Positions 1-9,447 are shown, counted from the first letter of the stretch. The stretch is DNA of 64,000 nucleotides from Flagellimonas sp. CMM7 (GCF_021390195.1 NZ_CP090003.1:1352001-1416000), one strand, 5' to 3'. Notes: a model not told the origin generated them from the letters alone. Numbers and translations: made by a program.

Positions 1-655
1 TGTTCACCAAGAAAAAGGCGGGCACCAACATATACACGGCGGCATACAGCTTAAAAAAGGAATAGGCAAGATCCCTGAACTTCTCAAAGACCGCCAAACT
101 GATGACCAAGGGAAAGAAGGCCCTCATGATGCCCAAAAGGAAGAACCGTTCCGCCAAAAAAAGCGGATAGATGAACAGGTCCAATAGCCACAGGAACACG
201 CTGATGATAAAGGCCAAGATCCGCATTCCATAAAAGGGACTGACCAGGGCCTCGTACAAGAGGGCCAATCCTTTGCTCGCGGCATCCAGAAGACCAGCAT
301 CCTCCTCAATTGAAATATCCTGCAACTGCAATGGTACAAGGTCTGGGGCAGTATTGCGATATTGGGTCTCTATGCCCACCAAAATGTTGTCGAAGACCTC
401 CAAGATCTGATCCGAGAATATGACCAAGATGACCACGGCAAAGTTCTTGGCCAGTTCCGATGGGGTCAATCCCCAGGTATGACCATCCCGTTCGGCCACT
501 CCCTCATTGTACTTTTTCATGATGTTGATCAAGAAAAAGAGAATGGCCAGGGCCTTCATTCCCACAATTGTGTACTGGGAAAAATCACTTCCGGTGATGG
601 TATCGTACACCGCATCCACATATTCCAAACCGATGCTCAATGCAAAACCTACCAT
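1..655 (-). CDS. traJ: Conjugative transposon protein TraJ, 3' end outside window
   Basis: The frame is open from the ATG at 655 down to base 1, so about 218 residues of the N-terminal part are present and the C-terminus lies left of the window. The start is two bases after the traI stop, so the genes are almost certainly cotranscribed. The translation is hydrophobic, with several membrane segments (for example around ILAFIISVFLWLLDLFIYPL). Position after a TraI-like gene and membrane character match TraJ of Bacteroidetes conjugative transposons, thought to be a VirB6-like inner-membrane channel component of the mating apparatus. The assignment rests on gene order and membrane topology more than on a diagnostic motif. 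Confidence 0.8.
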   Translation of the reverse strand, partial: MVGFALSIGLEYVDAVYDTITGSDFSQYTIVGMKALAILFFLINIMKKYNEGVAERDGHTWGLTPSELAKNFAVVILVIFSDQILEVFDNILVGIETQYRNTAPDLVPLQLQDISIEEDAGLLDAASKGLALLYEALVSPFYGMRILAFIISVFLWLLDLFIYPLFLAERFFLLGIMRAFFPLVISLAVFEKFRDLAYSFFKLYAAVYMLVPAFFLVN

Positions 656-657
656 AA

Positions 658-1239
658 TCAATAATTTGTTTTACGGTTATTGATTACAGCCTGCATTTCC
701 CGAAAGGAAATGATGTCCCTGTACCTTTTGGTCCTACGCTCAATCTCGCCCACCATTTCCTTAGAGCGCATTTCCTTTTCCTTGAGCACGATGGCCCTTT
801 CCGCATCGGTCATTTTCAAAAAGTCACTGGAAAGGATCTGTTCCACAAATTCCAGATCTTCCAATGAACTCTCGATAATGGCATTGAAGGATTCCGAAAT
901 GCGTCCCACCTCTTCTGGACGGATGTGCGGTGAGTCTAGGATCTGCCTGAGGTCGTTGCGTACCATATCAAATAGGCGTTTGTTGTTGCGTGTGAGTTCT
1001 TGTACGGCCTTTAAGTGTTTGATGACATCGCTGACCTTTTCGATGCGCTCTTTTTGTTCCCGCAAAAATTCCACGGTCTTCAAGAGTTCTGCGGTCTGTT
1101 TGGCCGATTCAATGATCTGTTTGCCCAAGGTGATGAAATTAGTGTTATCATACACGGGCATCCCTTGGCAGGCAGCGCCTGAAGGTATTAAAACAGTGAA
1201 GGTCAGGGCAATGCCCAATGTTCTCATTCTACTTTTCAT
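658..1239 (-). CDS. traI: Conjugal transfer protein TraI (DUF4141 type)
   Basis: A 193-residue protein with an N-terminal signal peptide (ending near residue 24, before QGMPVYD) and a long, charged, helical body likely to form coiled coils. Length, signal peptide and place between TraG and TraJ fit the DUF4141/TraI family of Bacteroidetes conjugative elements. The family is thought to act in the periplasm, perhaps like VirB5. The start ATG overlaps the end of traG by four bases (ATGA), which implies translational coupling. No catalytic motif is visible. The role is inferred from synteny. Confidence 0.85.
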   Translation of the reverse strand: MKSRMRTLGIALTFTVLIPSGAACQGMPVYDNTNFITLGKQIIESAKQTAELLKTVEFLREQKERIEKVSDVIKHLKAVQELTRNNKRLFDMVRNDLRQILDSPHIRPEEVGRISESFNAIIESSLEDLEFVEQILSSDFLKMTDAERAIVLKEKEMRSKEMVGEIERRTKRYRDIISFREMQAVINNRKTNY

Positions 1240-3653
1240 GATGTTCTTGTTTTTTGATGAATAAACTTTTTGATGGCCGTTTCCATACAGCCTGTTTCTT
1301 TATAGAATTCCATAATGGCCTTGTTGTCGGGGCCATCTGTCAGGTATGCGGCATAGACCTCTGGCGGGACCTCCAGCCTGAAAATGTTGCTTTCCTTTCC
1401 GATCTTTATGAAGATTTCCGTGTACTTCTGCCTTGCGGAAAGATTGTTCTTGATGGAGCTGAGTTGGTTCAGGTCATGGGAGGAAAGATGGAGCCTTTCC
1501 TTTAGTGCACCATATCCCTTTTCGTTTCTAAGGCTGTATATGACCTGGGTGTTTTCCAAGATACTGGCCGATGTGGAATTTATGGGCAACTGGTTTATGG
1601 ACTGCAGGATGATGCCTATGGCCCCTTCCTGTTTACGTATGGCCTGATAATAAAATTCCACGCTCTCCAGTACATTGTCGAACTTGAGCTGTTTGGCGAA
1701 CTCATCGAAAAGGATGATGCCACGTTCGTCCCTGTTCTTCCAGATGGTACGCTGAACGGCCGTTTTTATGAGCTTGAGCATTACGGAGAGGATCTCCTTG
1801 TTGTCCTTGACCTCGTCCAGCTCGAAAACGATCAACCTCTTGTCCTCCAGACGATAGGACCGGTCCTTGCTCGAGGCAAAAAGAAAACTATAGATACCGC
1901 TCCCGACATATTCGGAAAGAATGTGCAGGAACCTTTTGATATTGAAATACCCGGGGTGGATCTGCAATCGGGAGAGCAGTTCCTTTCCGTATTTGCCAAC
2001 AAATCGGTAGAAACCGTCAAGTGAATGCAAGGAACCGGTTTTTTCCCCGTAATAGAGATGTAATATTTTCTTCAGTGCCACCGATGCCTCTTTTGATGGT
2101 TTAGTTCCCATTCCCATGAGCTCAAAGAGAAATATGGAAAGGTCCTCCAAATGTTCCGGGGTAACATCATCGGCATGGGTTACGTAAAAGGGATTTATAC
2201 CAAGGCTCTTTCCATTTTCATATCGCAGCACCGTATAGTGTTCGGGGTAAAGGCTGGCGAACTTGGTATAGGAACCGCCCAGGTCAATAATGACCAGCCG
2301 GACACCCTGTTCGAAAAATTGCCTCAAAATGTTGTTGGCCAAAAAGGACTTACCCTCGCCTGTCGGAGCAAAAACGGCAAAGTTCCGTGCCTTGATGCGC
2401 CTTTTTTGTTCGTCCCAGACATCCTTTAGCACTGGAATGTTGAATTCCCTGTCGTTGAATACAATCCCCTTTCTGTCCGTTCTGTAATTGGTTGTGTTGA
2501 TTAATAAGCAAAGGGCATGTTTCAGGTCGGTCACATAAAGATCTTCGTTGGAATAATTGGAGGCAAAACATGGAAAACTGTTCAGGATATAATTTTTGCG
2601 CTCCCTTCCACAAGGATAATACGGTACAACATCCAGTTCCTTGAACTCTGCCTTTATCCTTGTAGTGGTATTCTCCAGTGCTCGCTTTTCACCATCCCAA
2701 TGGATTACATTAAGGTGTCCCCGAACAATTCTTGAACTGTCATCGTTGTTGATCTGGTCAAGGATATGCCCTATCTTTTTGAGAACGACCTTGTTCTGAG
2801 TGCCAAAATTGGAGCTCTTATTCAATTCCTCGACTTTCTTCTCTAATTGCTTTCTCCATTGGTGCTTGTCATCCAAATAAATAATCTGGTTCACCACATG
2901 GTTTTCTTTTAGGGAAAGCCCCAGGTCATCCATGAACCCCTGATGGAACGTAAAATCATCCGAGGTGAAATGCTCATTGACCTTACTGGTCTGTACGCTA
3001 TCCCCAAAGCAGGACTCACTGTTGATGGCAAGTACATCAAAATGGTTGTTCCCAATGGTCACATTGGCGCCATCCAAAACGATGTCGGTATCGCAATTGG
3101 AACTGTAACCATTGAACTGTTCTTTGGTCAAGGACATAATTTCGTCAGGCCTCATAGGTCCCAACCGGATTTTTGTTCCATTGTTGATATAGTTCACTGA
3201 ATCGGTCACCGAGGCCAAAAAACGTTTTACAGTATCATCCAGTTCCTCGTGCAATCCTTTGGGTGTCTTCTTAAAAGGGTTGACATACTTGGGATTGTTC
3301 AGTCCCTTTTTCTTGGGACACGTAAAGAACATATAGCTTCGGTGGTCCAGATATTCCCTGCCCCGGAAATAATCATGGGTCGCTTTGGACAAAAATGTAC
3401 TATTGGACAGATATTCTGAAGTGAAGGATGATTTAAGGTAAATATCCTGTTTATGGACCACGGTACCAATAGGGAGGGATTTAAAAGTCTGGAACCAATT
3501 GCTGTGCAAATCCTCAAAATCCTTTTCGGAAAGGGAATGGATCTCAGGGAGCAGAACCTTGTAACAGGCCAGCACATTGCCGTTATTGGCAAAGATGATA
3601 TTATCCTGAATGTCCAAAATGGGATGATGGGATGCGATGTTAATTTTCGACAT
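1236..3653 (-). CDS. traG: TraG-type conjugation ATPase (VirB4 family)
   Basis: An 805-residue ATPase of the Bacteroidetes TraG/VirB4 family, which powers assembly of the conjugative type IV secretion system at the inner membrane. A Walker A motif (APTGEGKS) lies near residues 429-436 and a Walker B (IILFDEF) near 646-652. The N-terminal 400 residues correspond to the family-specific domain upstream of the ATPase core. Length is normal for the family. The start overlaps the 3' end of traF and the end overlaps traI, so the transfer operon is compact and appears intact here. Despite the shared letter, this is not the VirD4 coupling protein. Confidence 0.95.
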   Translation of the reverse strand: MSKINIASHHPILDIQDNIIFANNGNVLACYKVLLPEIHSLSEKDFEDLHSNWFQTFKSLPIGTVVHKQDIYLKSSFTSEYLSNSTFLSKATHDYFRGREYLDHRSYMFFTCPKKKGLNNPKYVNPFKKTPKGLHEELDDTVKRFLASVTDSVNYINNGTKIRLGPMRPDEIMSLTKEQFNGYSSNCDTDIVLDGANVTIGNNHFDVLAINSESCFGDSVQTSKVNEHFTSDDFTFHQGFMDDLGLSLKENHVVNQIIYLDDKHQWRKQLEKKVEELNKSSNFGTQNKVVLKKIGHILDQINNDDSSRIVRGHLNVIHWDGEKRALENTTTRIKAEFKELDVVPYYPCGRERKNYILNSFPCFASNYSNEDLYVTDLKHALCLLINTTNYRTDRKGIVFNDREFNIPVLKDVWDEQKRRIKARNFAVFAPTGEGKSFLANNILRQFFEQGVRLVIIDLGGSYTKFASLYPEHYTVLRYENGKSLGINPFYVTHADDVTPEHLEDLSIFLFELMGMGTKPSKEASVALKKILHLYYGEKTGSLHSLDGFYRFVGKYGKELLSRLQIHPGYFNIKRFLHILSEYVGSGIYSFLFASSKDRSYRLEDKRLIVFELDEVKDNKEILSVMLKLIKTAVQRTIWKNRDERGIILFDEFAKQLKFDNVLESVEFYYQAIRKQEGAIGIILQSINQLPINSTSASILENTQVIYSLRNEKGYGALKERLHLSSHDLNQLSSIKNNLSARQKYTEIFIKIGKESNIFRLEVPPEVYAAYLTDGPDNKAIMEFYKETGCMETAIKKFIHQKTRTS

Positions 3654-3945
3654 GGCTCAATAGATTGTCGTGTTTATTGCTGATACAGTCTGGAAAGACT
3701 TTGTTGAAGTCCAAAAGATTCTTGTTTGATGCTATCTTGGTCAGGCCTACATACCAACATAGGTTCCATCCCATGGCCAGAATGATGACCATAAGATTAA
3801 AGGAAAATATGATGATCAGCAGGGATGCCAGGATGGAGAGTGTCAAAAGGGCAAAGAGGGACATGGGAAGCCCCCATATCCTCGCCCCTTTGCGGATGTC
3901 CTTATATATCTTGTACTTTCTCATTGGTGATGGAATAGACATCAT
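3640..3945 (-). CDS. traF: Conjugal transfer protein TraF (DUF4133, VirB3-like)
   Basis: A 101-residue protein with one hydrophobic hairpin (about residues 25-65: SLFALLTLSILASLLIII followed by LMVIILAMGWNLC). It lies between a TraE-like pilin and TraG, exactly the order of Bacteroidetes conjugative transposons. Size, topology and position match DUF4133/TraF, regarded as the VirB3-like inner-membrane partner of the VirB4 ATPase. It overlaps the traG start by 14 bases. A second ATG directly follows the first, so the start is uncertain by one codon. Confidence 0.85.
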   Translation of the reverse strand: MMSIPSPMRKYKIYKDIRKGARIWGLPMSLFALLTLSILASLLIIIFSFNLMVIILAMGWNLCWYVGLTKIASNKNLLDFNKVFPDCISNKHDNLLSHVEN

Positions 3946-3949
3946 AAGA

Positions 3950-4237
3950 TTAGACTACAATTCCAATGAGATAGGTAAAGATGCCAACAACGGCCCCTGC
4001 AATGAGCACGAACACCAATACCCGAGTGATGCCTTTTTTGAGATCTGCGTTCTCACCAAAAAAGTGGCCCGCATTGAAGAGAAAGCCAACTAAAAAGATG
4101 ACTCCCAAAAGCAGGGGAAAAATGGTTCGGATGGTATCCGAGATGTCGTTGACCGAATCCTCGATGCCGCCGATCTGTGCAAAAGCGGGGATACCCGTAA
4201 GGAGCATTGCCCAAATGAATACAGCTGTTTTTTTCAT
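3950..4237 (-). CDS. traE: Conjugal transfer protein TraE (DUF4134, VirB2-like pilin)
   Basis: A 95-residue protein with a cleavable signal peptide (MKKTAVFIWAMLLTGIPAFA) and two membrane helices separated by a short charged loop. This is the VirB2-like pilin topology of the DUF4134/TraE family. It is the first transfer gene of the minus-strand operon here. The operon promoter should therefore lie in the 186 bases between it and the divergent amidase gene at 4424. No strong promoter match was picked out by eye. Confidence 0.85.
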   Translation of the reverse strand: MKKTAVFIWAMLLTGIPAFAQIGGIEDSVNDISDTIRTIFPLLLGVIFLVGFLFNAGHFFGENADLKKGITRVLVFVLIAGAVVGIFTYLIGIVV

Positions 4238-4423
4238 GATTTTTCGTTTTACGGCTGATTGAGCCTATTGATGAATAAACTTTTTCGAAAAGTATCGGGA
4301 ACCCGTGGAAAGGATGGAAATACCCTAAAAATTAACGGACAAGAGCGTTAAATTTTGAGGAATCACAACTGTTTTATGGAAACCGTTAAAGATTGCACAA
4401 TGAATCTTTAAATCTGAAATGAT

Positions 4424-5047
4424 ATGGAACAAACAAAGGCCATATTCCTGTTGTGTCTGTTTTCAGTTTTTATCACAGTATATGGACAGAAAAAACAAAT
4501 CATCATTGTGGACCCAGGACATGGAGGAACTGATAATGGGGCAGTTGGGATAAATGGACTTAGGGAAAAAGACCTGACCTTAAAGATTGCACAGGCCATT
4601 GTGCATTATAACAGGATATTGTTGGACAAGCGATACGACATTTACTTGACCCGATACGGGGACACTTTGATTTCATTGGGACATCGCACAAAACTGGCAA
4701 AGATTCTAGATCCCAAAATCTTTGTCTCCCTGCATTGCAACCATGCAAATAACCCCAAGGCATCTGGACTTGAAGTTTATGTATTCAATGGATCGATCCC
4801 AAAGCAGAGTCTGACCATGGCAAAAGTTATGGATGGGTACCTTCAGGAACAATTAGGGTATCGAAGCCGAGGGGTGAAGCGGGCCAACTTTCAGGTACTT
4901 CGGGACAACAGAGAGGTATGCCCGGCCCTGTTGTTGGAACTTGGTTTTTTGTCCAATACGGATGAGGCAGTCCACTTGGAAGAGAAAGGCAAAATCAAGG
5001 CGTTGGGATTGGCCATATTAATGGGAATCAAAACTATAATGGAATGA
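4424..5047 (+). CDS. Exported N-acetylmuramoyl-L-alanine amidase (Amidase_3)
   Basis: A 207-residue zinc amidase that cleaves the bond between N-acetylmuramic acid and L-alanine in peptidoglycan. After a signal peptide (residues 1-21) come the Amidase_3 landmarks: DPGHGG with zinc ligand His33, the second ligand Glu48 in LREKDL, the third ligand in SLHCNHAN near residue 101, and the catalytic glutamate in LLELGFLSN. The protein is essentially only the catalytic domain. It is divergent from the transfer operon, so a likely job is local opening of the cell wall for the mating channel. That function is inferred from location. The enzyme family is clear. Confidence 0.92.
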   Translation: MEQTKAIFLLCLFSVFITVYGQKKQIIIVDPGHGGTDNGAVGINGLREKDLTLKIAQAIVHYNRILLDKRYDIYLTRYGDTLISLGHRTKLAKILDPKIFVSLHCNHANNPKASGLEVYVFNGSIPKQSLTMAKVMDGYLQEQLGYRSRGVKRANFQVLRDNREVCPALLLELGFLSNTDEAVHLEEKGKIKALGLAILMGIKTIME

Positions 5048-5134
5048 AAATGTTACTTATAAGCTTATATAATGTGCTCAAAAAAATAGTCGTTGAGGTA
5101 AGCAAGGAATTATTTGATGTTCTCAGGAGACTGT

Positions 5135-5650
5135 TCAGGATTTGAAACCGATTCGCTTTCTATCGCGCTGTTCTTTCTCCTTTATATCCTTATTCAATAA
5201 ATAATTGAGAGCATCAAAAACATCCTTGAACTGTCTATCATATTTTTTCTCCAGTTCCCTAAGTCGGATACTGAGTTCCTTATGGGACAGAGCATATTTT
5301 CTTAGGAATACAAAAGCTCGAATTATCTGAATGTTGACTTCAATTGCCTTGGGAGTATTCAGGACACTGGATAGCATGGCCACACCCTGTTCGTTAAAAG
5401 CAAAGGGCAGGTACTTGCTGTGCATACCACGCCCAGAAGATTTTAAGGTCGCAAATTGCGTCCTTAGAACCACATACTCCTCTCTGGTGAGTTCAAACAT
5501 AAAATCTTTTGGAAAACGATCTATGTTTCGACGAACAGCTTCCTTCAGCCGTTTGGTTTCGGTACCATAAAGTTTAGCAAGGTCAAAATCCAAGAGTACC
5601 TGTTGGCCTTGGATTTCATATATCATCTGTGGAATTTTCAATGGTTCCAT
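5135..5650 (-). CDS. ORF6N domain protein
   Basis: About 171 residues from the ATG at 5650. An in-frame TTG at 5656 directly after the upstream stop is an alternative start. The N-terminal part (IYEIQGQQVLLDFDLAKLYG, then RFPKDFMFELT and PFAFNEQGVAMLSSVL) is a clear ORF6N domain, a KilA-N-related DNA-binding module common in phages and mobile elements. The C-terminal third is charged and probably coiled coil. It is the last gene of a three-gene overlapping operon with an EEP-fold protein and a small HTH protein. A regulatory or DNA-binding role is known for the family. The specific role here is unknown. Confidence 0.85.
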   Translation of the reverse strand: MEPLKIPQMIYEIQGQQVLLDFDLAKLYGTETKRLKEAVRRNIDRFPKDFMFELTREEYVVLRTQFATLKSSGRGMHSKYLPFAFNEQGVAMLSSVLNTPKAIEVNIQIIRAFVFLRKYALSHKELSIRLRELEKKYDRQFKDVFDALNYLLNKDIKEKEQRDRKRIGFKS

Positions 5651-5656
5651 GCCCAA

Positions 5657-6784
5657 TCATATATTTAATTGGCACCATAACAGGGGATGCTCACTAGCTG
5701 CATGTTTTTCATTATTAATGCTGCCAAAAATGTTCCACTGGGGTTGCTGTTTGTGCCACATTCCTTTTCTAATTAACCCCCAATTTTCAACAGTATTAAA
5801 GAGGCCACCTGACAACATGAGATAATCCCGTTGCTTGATGTTGACACCCATTTTGTATGCCCCTAATCTAAAATAATCGGCATCTTTCCCTCTATCCAGA
5901 TCACCCAAAAAATTGGGATGTTTAGTTATGTCCTTCAAATAGGTGTCATTGATGATTGGTGCAATTGCACTACTATAGCATGGGGCATTCAATGTGCCCA
6001 AAAAGACTGAATGAGAGGATATATCTTTTTGTCTTCCAGAAAAGCGTTTTGAAATATACTCCGATTGCATTTTTTGGCGATTACAAAAAACCTCCGAATC
6101 ATCATCGTTATTGGTAAAATGTGTGCAATGAACGTCCAGATTAAGGCCAGAACTGGTTCTGAACCTATATTCCTGTAGATCCACATCAAATAAGGGATTA
6201 TTCTTTTCATCAGAATCGTTCACATGGGTCTTTATCGACTCAAGATCAAATCCTTCTTTCGCCAATACTCCGATACCTCGACCATAGGGGTCATTGGTTC
6301 CCAAAAAAACAATTTCCTTGTAGAGAGAACCATTTTTGGGGGATAGGAAATGTCGATTGAACTCGACCAGTGAAATCCTATCCTCCACTTCCAATAGCAC
6401 AAGAATATCAGGGTCAACCTCCGCTATGACCTTGGCCTTGTTCATAATGGCCAATTCATCGATTGGCATGGAGTCAATTTTTGCCCACCCTTCCCAATCG
6501 GTCAAATGTGATGACTTTGGCATTTCCCTGTCCAAGCCTTTTCTGAGCGTTAACTGACCTATGGTATTCTTGATGGTAAAATAAGGTATTTGTTCTTCTT
6601 TATCGAACCCCAAAAAATGGGAAAGTATCCGCATCCTGTCATAATCCCTTTGGGTGCGTCCCGGCTGGATTAAAAGAGTTTCAAATTCTTCCACCCATTG
6701 GTCCTTGTTTTTAGCGTTACAACGCTCTACCAAACGAATATGACGTTGGAAGATGTTCTGTATGTTGAAGAGGGCCATTTTCAT
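5657..6784 (-). CDS. Endonuclease/exonuclease/phosphatase (EEP) fold protein
   Basis: A 375-residue protein with EEP-superfamily signatures: a metal-binding glutamate in DPDILVLLEVED, a VHCTHFTNN strand (counterpart of the NxH motif), FLGTLNAPCYSSAI (counterpart of GDFN) and a C-terminal SEHPLLW (counterpart of SDHxP, Asp replaced by Glu). The family hydrolyses phosphodiesters in nucleic acids or phosphoinositides. The GDFN-like motif reads GTLN, so catalytic competence is uncertain. Its start overlaps the small HTH gene by four bases and its stop abuts the ORF6N gene, so the three genes form one unit. Proteins of this kind are frequent in flavobacterial mobile elements and little studied. 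Confidence 0.8.
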   Translation of the reverse strand: MKMALFNIQNIFQRHIRLVERCNAKNKDQWVEEFETLLIQPGRTQRDYDRMRILSHFLGFDKEEQIPYFTIKNTIGQLTLRKGLDREMPKSSHLTDWEGWAKIDSMPIDELAIMNKAKVIAEVDPDILVLLEVEDRISLVEFNRHFLSPKNGSLYKEIVFLGTNDPYGRGIGVLAKEGFDLESIKTHVNDSDEKNNPLFDVDLQEYRFRTSSGLNLDVHCTHFTNNDDDSEVFCNRQKMQSEYISKRFSGRQKDISSHSVFLGTLNAPCYSSAIAPIINDTYLKDITKHPNFLGDLDRGKDADYFRLGAYKMGVNIKQRDYLMLSGGLFNTVENWGLIRKGMWHKQQPQWNIFGSINNEKHAASEHPLLWCQLNI

Positions 6785-7068
6785 GACTCGTCCTTAAGAA
6801 AAAAGTTCTTATTGTCCATAAGGATCTTATGGATTTCCTCTTCATCATAATAAATGATTCCTCCCAATTTGGAAAAAGGGATGGTTTCATTGATCCTAAA
6901 ATTTTGAAGGGTTCCGGGGCTTATTCCCAACTTGTTCATGACAGCATTGGACTTGATCCAACGATCCAAAGTGATACGGTCATTTTTTAATAATATTTCC
7001 TTGATTTCATCTAAGAGGGATTCTTTGAACCCTTCTAAGTCTTCCTGTGTTAAAATATTTGCTGGCAT
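6781..7068 (-). CDS. Small helix-turn-helix (excisionase-like) DNA-binding protein
   Basis: A 95-residue protein. The N-terminal half is a helical stretch (LEGFKESLLDEIKEILL). The C-terminal half is an excisionase/HTH_17-like winged helix (WIKSNAVMNKLGISPGTLQNFR, then FSKLGGIIYYDEEEIHKIL). Proteins of this family bind element DNA as recombination directionality factors or regulators. It is the first gene of the operon with the EEP and ORF6N genes and overlaps the EEP gene (ATGA). Whether it is the true excisionase of this element cannot be told, because the integrase is about 14 kb away. Confidence 0.85.
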   Translation of the reverse strand: MPANILTQEDLEGFKESLLDEIKEILLKNDRITLDRWIKSNAVMNKLGISPGTLQNFRINETIPFSKLGGIIYYDEEEIHKILMDNKNFFLKDES

Positions 7069-7251
7069 CTTAACTTGTTTATAATCAGAACCAAAAGTGT
7101 ATTGTTTGATTCAATAATATTCACAAGGGTTATCCCAAGTTGGGTGAAATTTTAACATTTGGACTACTTTTATCGGATTTTTTGTGGGATAACTGATATT
7201 ATTGGGGTTGTAATTTCCTTATCTACTATATTTAGAGCTTATATTGCTAGC

Positions 7252-9447
7252 ATGTTTCGCACTACTTTTCCAAACTTTAGGCAATTGGACAAAATGGACT
7301 GTGGTCCAACATGTTTACAGATTATTTCCAAACATTATGGAAAGGAAGCTTCGCTTGAAGATCTTAGGAAATCCTCCTATATTGATCGGGAAGGTGTTTC
7401 CTTGGCGGGAATTAAAGAAGCGGGGGAAAGCATAGGGTTGGAAACCTTCCCTGTACTAATAACATGGGAAGATTTGCTCAAAAAAGCTCCTTTGCCATGT
7501 ATTGTACATTGGGAAGGAAACCATTTCTTCGTTGTATATCGTGTAACCACTACCAAAGTATACATTTCGGATCCAGCTAAAGGAAAATATACTTTAAGTG
7601 TGGATGAATTCAAAAAAGGGTGGCTTTCAGAGGTGAACAAGGGAGTTGCTATGCTTTTGGAACCAACGGACACCTTCCGAAAAGGTAAGTTGCAGGGTAG
7701 CGGTGACAGAAACAATCTTTTAAAAACTCTTAAGTACCTTTTCGATTACAAGAAATTGCTATGGCAATTGTCTCTAGGGTTATTATTATCATCCATCGTT
7801 CAATTGGCCTTGCCGTTCTTTACGCAAAGTATTGTAGATTATGGAATAGAGAATCAAGATATAGGATTTATACAAGTCATTCTTATTGGACAGATTTTCT
7901 TCGTGTTGTCCAAAGGTGCGGTGGAAATACTCAGGGATTGGATTCTGTTGCATATCTCTATGAGGGTCAATATCCGTATGATGAATGATTATCTTTCGAG
8001 ATTAATTCAACTTCCAATTTCCTTTTTTACTGGAAGGGGAATCGGGGATTTGGTAAGGCGGATCAATGATAATGAAAGGGTTGAAGAATTCTTCACGAAT
8101 GGTTCCCTGACATTTTTGTTCGATATTTTTAATATTATTCTTTTTGGGTTTGTACTTGCTTATTACAACTTAAACATATTTTTGGTGTTTCTCATTGGCT
8201 CTGGAGTCTATTTACTGTGGTCATTGGCATTCATGAAGAAAAAAGCCTTATTGGACACCGCCTATTTTGGAACGAGTGCAAAGAGCCAATCCAAGATTCT
8301 TCAGATAATTTACAACATTGAGGATATTAAGGTCAATGGTTCGGAAGACAGGCGTAAAAAGGAATGGTACCAGACTCAACTTGATCTTTTCAATGTTACT
8401 TCTGAAAACCTAAGAATCCATCAATTGCAAACCAACGGTGGTCAGATTATCAACGAATTAAAAAATATTGCAATTATCTTCCTTTCCGCATATGCAGTCA
8501 TCGAAGGAGTCTTTAGTCTTGGTGTTATGCTAGCCATACAATTCATAATTGGCCAGCTCAATGTTCCTTTAAGTAAGATGATTGATTTCCTATTAGATTA
8601 TCAAAAAGCTGAATTGGCCGTGAAACGTCTTTTTGAAGTATGGAAAGAGGAACCTGAGGGGCATAAATTGGATGGAGCTACCAAGGCTTTTCACCATGAC
8701 ATAACACTTAGAGATATTTCTTTTAGATATGGGCCTCCAGGAACCAAGGAAGCATTATCCAATATTTCCATGGAAATCCCTAAGGGAAAAGTCACAGCTA
8801 TAGTAGGACATAGTGGATCGGGGAAATCTACCTTGCTCAAGCTTTTGTTACAATTCTACCCTCCAACCAAAGGAAAAATTGAAGTAGGAAAAATATCATT
8901 ATCCTCAATAGCGCCCAAAGATTGGAGAGAAGTTTGCGGAGTAGTACTTCAGGAAGGGCAACTTTTTGATGATACAATAGAAAGGAACATTACTGAATCT
9001 CAATCAAAGGTACCATTGGATGTAGAACGATATGAACAAGCCATAGATTTCGCTATGTTAAAGGATTTTATAGACGATTTACCTCATAGGTCCAAAACTA
9101 AAATTGGAGAAAATGGGATAAAATTAAGTGGAGGAGAAAAACAAAGAATATTAATGGCCAGGGCCATTTATAAAGACCCAAAATATTTCCTTTTGGATGA
9201 GGCCACCAGCTCTTTAGACTCCATCAATGAAAAAGGGATTCTTAAGAATTTGGAATCCTTCTATAAAAATAGGACTGTGGTTATTGTGGCTCATAGGCTT
9301 TCAACTATTCGTAATGCAGATAATATCATTGTATTGGAAAATGGAAATGTCGTAGAACAAGGAACACATAAGAAGCTTTTGAAAAACAAAAGTACCTACT
9401 GGAGATTGGTACAGAATCAAATGGACTCTATTGAAGATGGACGATAA
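7252..9447 (+). CDS. Peptidase-containing ABC exporter (C39 peptidase, PCAT)
   Basis: A 731-residue exporter that removes a double-glycine leader and pumps the mature peptide across the inner membrane. The N-terminal C39 peptidase has Cys17 in DCGPTC, His91 in EGNHFFV and Asp107 in SDPA, a complete triad. A transmembrane domain follows, then an ATPase with Walker A GHSGSGKS near residue 520, signature LSGGEKQR near 625, Walker B FLLDEAT near 646 and an H-loop near 679. The ATG at 7252 is chosen because the C39 domain begins right after it. An in-frame TTG at 7159 would add residues with no family counterpart. It overlaps the HlyD gene. Confidence 0.95.
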   Translation: MFRTTFPNFRQLDKMDCGPTCLQIISKHYGKEASLEDLRKSSYIDREGVSLAGIKEAGESIGLETFPVLITWEDLLKKAPLPCIVHWEGNHFFVVYRVTTTKVYISDPAKGKYTLSVDEFKKGWLSEVNKGVAMLLEPTDTFRKGKLQGSGDRNNLLKTLKYLFDYKKLLWQLSLGLLLSSIVQLALPFFTQSIVDYGIENQDIGFIQVILIGQIFFVLSKGAVEILRDWILLHISMRVNIRMMNDYLSRLIQLPISFFTGRGIGDLVRRINDNERVEEFFTNGSLTFLFDIFNIILFGFVLAYYNLNIFLVFLIGSGVYLLWSLAFMKKKALLDTAYFGTSAKSQSKILQIIYNIEDIKVNGSEDRRKKEWYQTQLDLFNVTSENLRIHQLQTNGGQIINELKNIAIIFLSAYAVIEGVFSLGVMLAIQFIIGQLNVPLSKMIDFLLDYQKAELAVKRLFEVWKEEPEGHKLDGATKAFHHDITLRDISFRYGPPGTKEALSNISMEIPKGKVTAIVGHSGSGKSTLLKLLLQFYPPTKGKIEVGKISLSSIAPKDWREVCGVVLQEGQLFDDTIERNITESQSKVPLDVERYEQAIDFAMLKDFIDDLPHRSKTKIGENGIKLSGGEKQRILMARAIYKDPKYFLLDEATSSLDSINEKGILKNLESFYKNRTVVIVAHRLSTIRNADNIIVLENGNVVEQGTHKKLLKNKSTYWRLVQNQMDSIEDGR

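Noticed and set aside
680..1264. Long open frame on the plus strand opposite traI
   Set aside because: It mirrors the traI gene, has no family features, and would sit antisense in the middle of an intact transfer operon.
7159..7251. N-terminal extension of the C39 exporter from a TTG
   Set aside because: C39 exporters begin a few residues before the DCGPTC motif; the ATG at 7252 fits and the extension has no counterpart.
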